DNA of 10,327 nt from Myxococcales bacterium (GTDB lineage: Bacteria > Myxococcota_A > Bradymonadia > UBA4248): NCBI GenBank assembly GCA_004554395.1, contig SFMP01000223.1:1-10327 (forward strand). Direction: 5' to 3'. The notes beneath the pieces are model-generated. The model was not told the origin of the DNA, did no database searches, and worked only from the letters and a program-made list of their open reading frames with translations. Below are positions 7,688 through 10,327 of this stretch, piece by piece (within the stretch, counting starts at the first letter, position 1; every line of letters begins with the position of its first letter). The translations under genes and the position numbers were made by a program.

Positions 7688-8944
7688 ATGATCAAGATTT
7701 TCTGCGGCAATATCGTCCATGCGCCAAAATTCGGCGAACTCGAAATCATCGAACACGGCTATATCGCCCTCAAAGACGGCGTCATTGCCTATATTGGGCA
7801 GGAAATGCCCACCGATTGGGCTGTATACGAATTCAATTACTTCTACGATCGACTCATCATGCCGTCGTTCTGCGACATGCACTTGCACGCCCCACAATAC
7901 CCCATGCTCGGCATGGGCATGGACTTGCCCCTACTCGATTGGCTCAATACCTATACATTCAAAACCGAAGCCCGCTTCTGCGATACCGAATACGCCCGCG
8001 AAGTCTACGCAAAACTCGCTCAGGAACTCATCGATAACGGCACGACGCGCGTCGTCACCTTCGGATCTATCCATACCGATTCCACGCTCATCCTCATGGA
8101 GGAATTCGAGAACGCCGGCATCACAGGCTACGTCGGTAAAGTCAATATGGACCGAAACGGCGGCACTAACCTCGAAGAAACGACCGAAGAATCGATCCGA
8201 GAAACCGAACGATGGCTCGAACGATGCGCCGATTTCAAATACATTAAACCTATCCTAACGCCACGATTCACGCCGTCGTGCACAAACGAACTCATGAGCG
8301 CCCTCGGGAAACTGGCTAAAACCCACGATCTTCGCGTCCAATCCCACCTTTCGGAAAACACCTCCGAAATTGCGTGGGTCGGCGACCTGCACCCCGATTG
8401 CAAACAGTATTGGGAAACTTACGATAAATACGGTCTCTGGAAATCTCATACCGTCATGGCCCATTGCGTCCACTCCGATAAGCGCGAACGCGATGCCATC
8501 AAAGCCAATGACGTCGTCGTCGCACACTGCCCCGCCTCGAACGTCAATCTCGTCAGCGGCGTCGCCCCCATCCGCACCATGCTCGACGAAGGCTTATGGG
8601 TCACGCTCGGCAGCGATATCGCCGGCGGCGACGTTCTGTCCATGCTCGGCGTCATCACCGAAGCGATCAAAAGCTCCAAAATCAAACGCATCGAATCGAA
8701 TTGGACGAAAGATTTCTTGTCGGTCGCCGAAGCCTTCTACCTCGGCACGACTGCCGGCGCAAAATACTTCGGCGGCGGAGACGGCTTCGCCATCGGCGAC
8801 AAATTCCATGCCGTCGTCATCAAAGACAGCGACGCCATCGATGTCAAACAGCTATCGATCCGCGAACGCTTCGAACGCGCCATCTATCGCACAAAAGAAC
8901 AAGATATCATCGCCGTCTACAGCGACGGTCGTAGAGTTAAATAG
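7688..8944 (+). CDS. guaD: Guanine deaminase
   Basis: 418 residues, a usual length for the family. It hydrolyses guanine to xanthine and ammonia in the cytosol, in purine salvage or catabolism. It is an amidohydrolase-fold protein: the metal site HLH is H65/H67, the substrate region is DLPLLDWLNTYTF (79-91), then PRFTPSC with R193-F194, SHLSE with H220 and catalytic-type E223, MAHCVH with H259, and GSDIAGG with the metal/catalytic D310. All key residues of bacterial and animal guanine deaminases are present, and IHTDS (128-132) and KVNMDRN (151-157) match the family closely. The chosen start gives the normal N-terminus (MIKIFCGNIV) right after a good Shine-Dalgarno. No xanthine dehydrogenase or purine transporter is adjacent, so regulation with other purine genes cannot be judged. 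Confidence 0.95.
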   Translation: MIKIFCGNIVHAPKFGELEIIEHGYIALKDGVIAYIGQEMPTDWAVYEFNYFYDRLIMPSFCDMHLHAPQYPMLGMGMDLPLLDWLNTYTFKTEARFCDTEYAREVYAKLAQELIDNGTTRVVTFGSIHTDSTLILMEEFENAGITGYVGKVNMDRNGGTNLEETTEESIRETERWLERCADFKYIKPILTPRFTPSCTNELMSALGKLAKTHDLRVQSHLSENTSEIAWVGDLHPDCKQYWETYDKYGLWKSHTVMAHCVHSDKRERDAIKANDVVVAHCPASNVNLVSGVAPIRTMLDEGLWVTLGSDIAGGDVLSMLGVITEAIKSSKIKRIESNWTKDFLSVAEAFYLGTTAGAKYFGGGDGFAIGDKFHAVVIKDSDAIDVKQLSIRERFERAIYRTKEQDIIAVYSDGRRVK

Positions 8945-8993
8945 TTTTTCTTTTTATTTTTTTCTTTTTTTGTGGGGGGACCAGTCCCCCCAC
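8945..8993 (+). other. Pyrimidine tract followed by a G6/C6 hairpin
   Basis: A 26-nt T-rich tract (8945-8970) starts right after the guanine deaminase stop and is followed by a perfect 9-bp stem GTGGGGGGA, loop CCAG, TCCCCCCAC (8972-8993). The order is the reverse of a classic intrinsic terminator, where T follows the stem, so neither strand gives a standard one. It could still slow or end transcription. Confidence 0.55.
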
Positions 8994-9001
8994 GCCCCCC
9001 C

Positions 9002-9051
9002 GCCAAGAGCGATTGACTCATGGCTACGCCATGAGCGCAATCGCTCTTGGC
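9002..9051. repeat. Nested perfect hairpin between guaD and the radical SAM gene
   Basis: The outer stem is a perfect 14 bp (9002-9015 with 9038-9051, GCCAAGAGCGATTG). The inner stem is 8 bp, CTCATGGC, loop TAC, GCCATGAG. A and CG form an internal bulge. A C7 run (8995-9001) on the left and a G8 run (9074-9081) on the right could extend the structure. It may be a small palindromic repeat element or a processing site. Confidence 0.8.
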
Positions 9052-9109
9052 TGTATGGGATGGAGTATTGGGCGGGGGGGGAGTGTGTGAAATCGTAGAA
9101 TTGGGCAAT

Positions 9110-9964
9110 ATGAACGCCGACGAAATCAAATCCAAATTGCGAGTTTTATATAAGTCTTGTCGAATTTGCCCAAAGTCGTGTGGCGTCGATCGAAGCGCGT
9201 TGTGTGGCGCGTGTGGCATAGATGCGAAGCCGAGGATATATCAGAACTTTGTACACCTAGGCGAGGAATGTAGTATCGTTCCGGCATTAGTCATCAATAT
9301 GTGTGGTTGTAATTTATCGTGCCCGACGTGCCCAGAGCGGCATCGATGGAACAATTGTTTGCCGATTGAAGATGCGACGTCGTATGCCGAAGCTATTGCA
9401 CGATTTATTGAAAAGCATGGCAATATCCAATCGATCGAATGGATCGGTGGCGAGCCTTCGTTACAAGTCGGATTTGCAATAGAGACATCGTGGAAATTGC
9501 GAGAAATACTCGGCACTGTGCCGACGATATATTTGAATTCAAATATGTATTTTTCGCCCACCTTGCTCCCCATCTTATGCTCCGACGAGGCGCCGTCGAT
9601 CGACGCATTTGTCTACGATCTCAAGTGTACTGCGCCGTGTAGTCGTACGATAACGGGCGCAAAAGATTACTACGAAATCGTCACGCACAATATCGAAGTG
9701 GCGACGAATCTGCGCCCGCATGCTCCTCATATCTTGCGCCACCTCGTCATGCCTGGGCACCTCGATTGTTGCACAAATCCCATCTTATCGTGGTGCAAAG
9801 AGCACATACCCAACGTCTGCATCAACCTCATGACGACGTTTCACGATTTTCGCCCCAATGGCGATGGTCCGCTATTTCTGAGCGATGCCGAAAAGCACAA
9901 AGCTATCGATATGATTCAAACATCGGGAATCGCAACTTATTTCATCGACGGGCAAAGCGTTTGA
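9110..9964 (+). CDS. PflX-like radical SAM protein (COG1313 family)
   Basis: 284 residues from ATG 9110. The N-terminus has the family's Cys signature CRICPKSCGVDR...CGAC (C17, C20, C24, C32, C35), followed by QNFVHLGEE. The radical SAM cluster is CNLSCPTC (C67, C71, C74, CxxxCxxC), with the SAM-contacting GGEPS at 113-117. YDLK (169-172) and LRHLVMPGH (209-217) match the later strands of PflX-type proteins. It should bind a 4Fe-4S cluster and generate a 5'-deoxyadenosyl radical; the biological substrate of this group is not established. An in-frame ATG at 9047 would add 21 Gly-rich residues from hairpin-flanking DNA and was rejected. No clear Shine-Dalgarno precedes either start. It is codirectional with guanine deaminase, 165 nt downstream. 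Confidence 0.88.
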   Translation: MNADEIKSKLRVLYKSCRICPKSCGVDRSALCGACGIDAKPRIYQNFVHLGEECSIVPALVINMCGCNLSCPTCPERHRWNNCLPIEDATSYAEAIARFIEKHGNIQSIEWIGGEPSLQVGFAIETSWKLREILGTVPTIYLNSNMYFSPTLLPILCSDEAPSIDAFVYDLKCTAPCSRTITGAKDYYEIVTHNIEVATNLRPHAPHILRHLVMPGHLDCCTNPILSWCKEHIPNVCINLMTTFHDFRPNGDGPLFLSDAEKHKAIDMIQTSGIATYFIDGQSV

Positions 9965-9980
9965 AACGCCATAAACGACA

Positions 9981-10009
9981 TTCCCCCACTTCTATTGGAA
10001 GAGGGGGAA
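9981..10009. terminator. Hairpin after the radical SAM gene
   Basis: TTCCCCCACTTC, loop TATTG, GAAGAGGGGGAA: a 12-bp stem with one A-A mismatch, 17 nt after the stop at 9964. There is no T-tract, but position and strength suggest a transcript end for the plus-strand gene, perhaps shared with the convergent gene on the right. Confidence 0.5.
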
Positions 10010-10035
10010 ATGTTGCAACGTCGAATATCGACATT

Positions 10036-10063
10036 CATCGAACGCCCGTTGGGGCGTTCGATG
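10036..10063. terminator. Perfect 12-bp hairpin between convergent genes
   Basis: CATCGAACGCCC, loop GTTG, GGGCGTTCGATG is a perfect inverted repeat that starts 11 nt after the stop of the minus-strand gene at 10075. No U-run follows on either strand. It is likely a transcript-end or stability hairpin for that gene. Confidence 0.5.
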
Positions 10064-10074
10064 CGAAGTGTGAA

Positions 10075-10327
10075 TTAGAAAGCCGTCCAGGTGATATTGT
10101 CGATGACGACCTGTCTTTCTGTCGTATTTGTAATTTCAACCTTGACTGGTCCTGATTTATTCTGATCGTTACATTCTAATTGATACGTTTTGTACTCTTT
10201 TGCTTCCTTTGTACTTTCGCTAATTTCGAGCGTACCACACTCTTTGTCGTCAACTAGAAGTTTTACAACTCTTTTATCAGTGTTTGAATAACCACGTTTA
10301 ACATCAACCGAAATGGAGCCTACACCA
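10075..10327 (-). CDS. C-terminal beta-sandwich of a secreted protein, 5' part beyond right edge
   Basis: The frame gives 83 residues plus stop (TAA, 10075-10077), entering from the right edge. The fragment alternates polar and hydrophobic residues (VGSISVDVKRGYS, RVVKLLVDD, VKVEITN) and ends RQVVIDNITWTAF. Such VxIDNITW endings are common on C-terminal jelly-roll domains of exported bacterial proteins that begin with FE.W..SY and contain NYAI(D/E). The left-edge gene shows just such a first half, so the two may be paralogues (inference). The fragment is more A+T-rich and uses more AAA, GAA and TTA codons than the rest of the window, which could mean relaxed codon selection or transfer. No signal or catalytic part lies inside the window. 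Confidence 0.75.
   Translation of the reverse strand, partial: GVGSISVDVKRGYSNTDKRVVKLLVDDKECGTLEISESTKEAKEYKTYQLECNDQNKSGPVKVEITNTTERQVVIDNITWTAF

Noticed and set aside
8945..8993. Classic intrinsic terminator for guanine deaminase
   Set aside because: The T-tract lies before the stem on the plus strand and becomes an A-tract after the stem on the minus strand, so neither orientation fits.
9047..9109. Earlier start of the radical SAM protein
   Set aside because: The added Gly-rich residues derive from the G-run next to the hairpin and precede the conserved family N-terminus.

Overview
The window looks like chromosomal DNA from a Myxococcota-type (former deltaproteobacterial) bacterium with only moderate G+C, about half by eye. 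The evidence is the protein style: very cysteine-rich secreted proteins, several copies of the CDGIDNDCDG MopE-type acidic motif, a CGNG...GEDCD myxobacterial disulfide repeat, and a MYXO-CTERM-like tail (Cys, membrane helix, Arg cluster). The lineage is inferred. No rRNA, tRNA, CRISPR array, transposase or phage gene is visible.

Layout. (1) 1-1577, minus: N-terminal 525 residues of a large Cys-rich probable lipoprotein that runs off the left edge. (2) 1706-4270, minus: an 854-residue secreted protein with an intact M23 (LytM) peptidase domain, seven FG-GAP-type repeats spaced exactly 55 residues apart (likely a seven-bladed propeller), a run of MopE-like acidic Cys motifs and a C-terminal sorting-type tail. 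(3) 4271-4599: promoter side of gene 2 plus three imperfect palindromes. (4) 4600-6993, minus: Kef-like CPA2 cation:proton antiporter with two C-terminal RCK_C/TrkA_C domains. (5) 6994-7687: gene-free divergent intergenic region with an 11-bp triplet repeat and a mosaic array of seven further palindromes of the same family as region 3. (6) 7688-8944, plus: guanine deaminase. (7) 8945-9109: pyrimidine tract and two strong hairpins. (8) 9110-9964, plus: PflX-like (COG1313) radical SAM protein. (9) 9965-10074: convergent intergenic hairpins. (10) 10075-10327, minus: C-terminal 83 residues of another secreted beta-sandwich protein, noticeably more A+T-rich than its neighbours.

The genes do not form one pathway. 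The two left genes are cell-surface or secreted proteins; the antiporter and guanine deaminase are divergently transcribed housekeeping functions; the radical SAM protein may be co-transcribed with guanine deaminase, but hairpin-rich DNA separates them. The most unusual signal is the palindrome family in regions 3 and 5: at least ten hairpins differ in stem sequence but keep the same TAT/ATA core and the same unpaired C, as expected of a structure maintained by compensatory change (REP/BIME-like).
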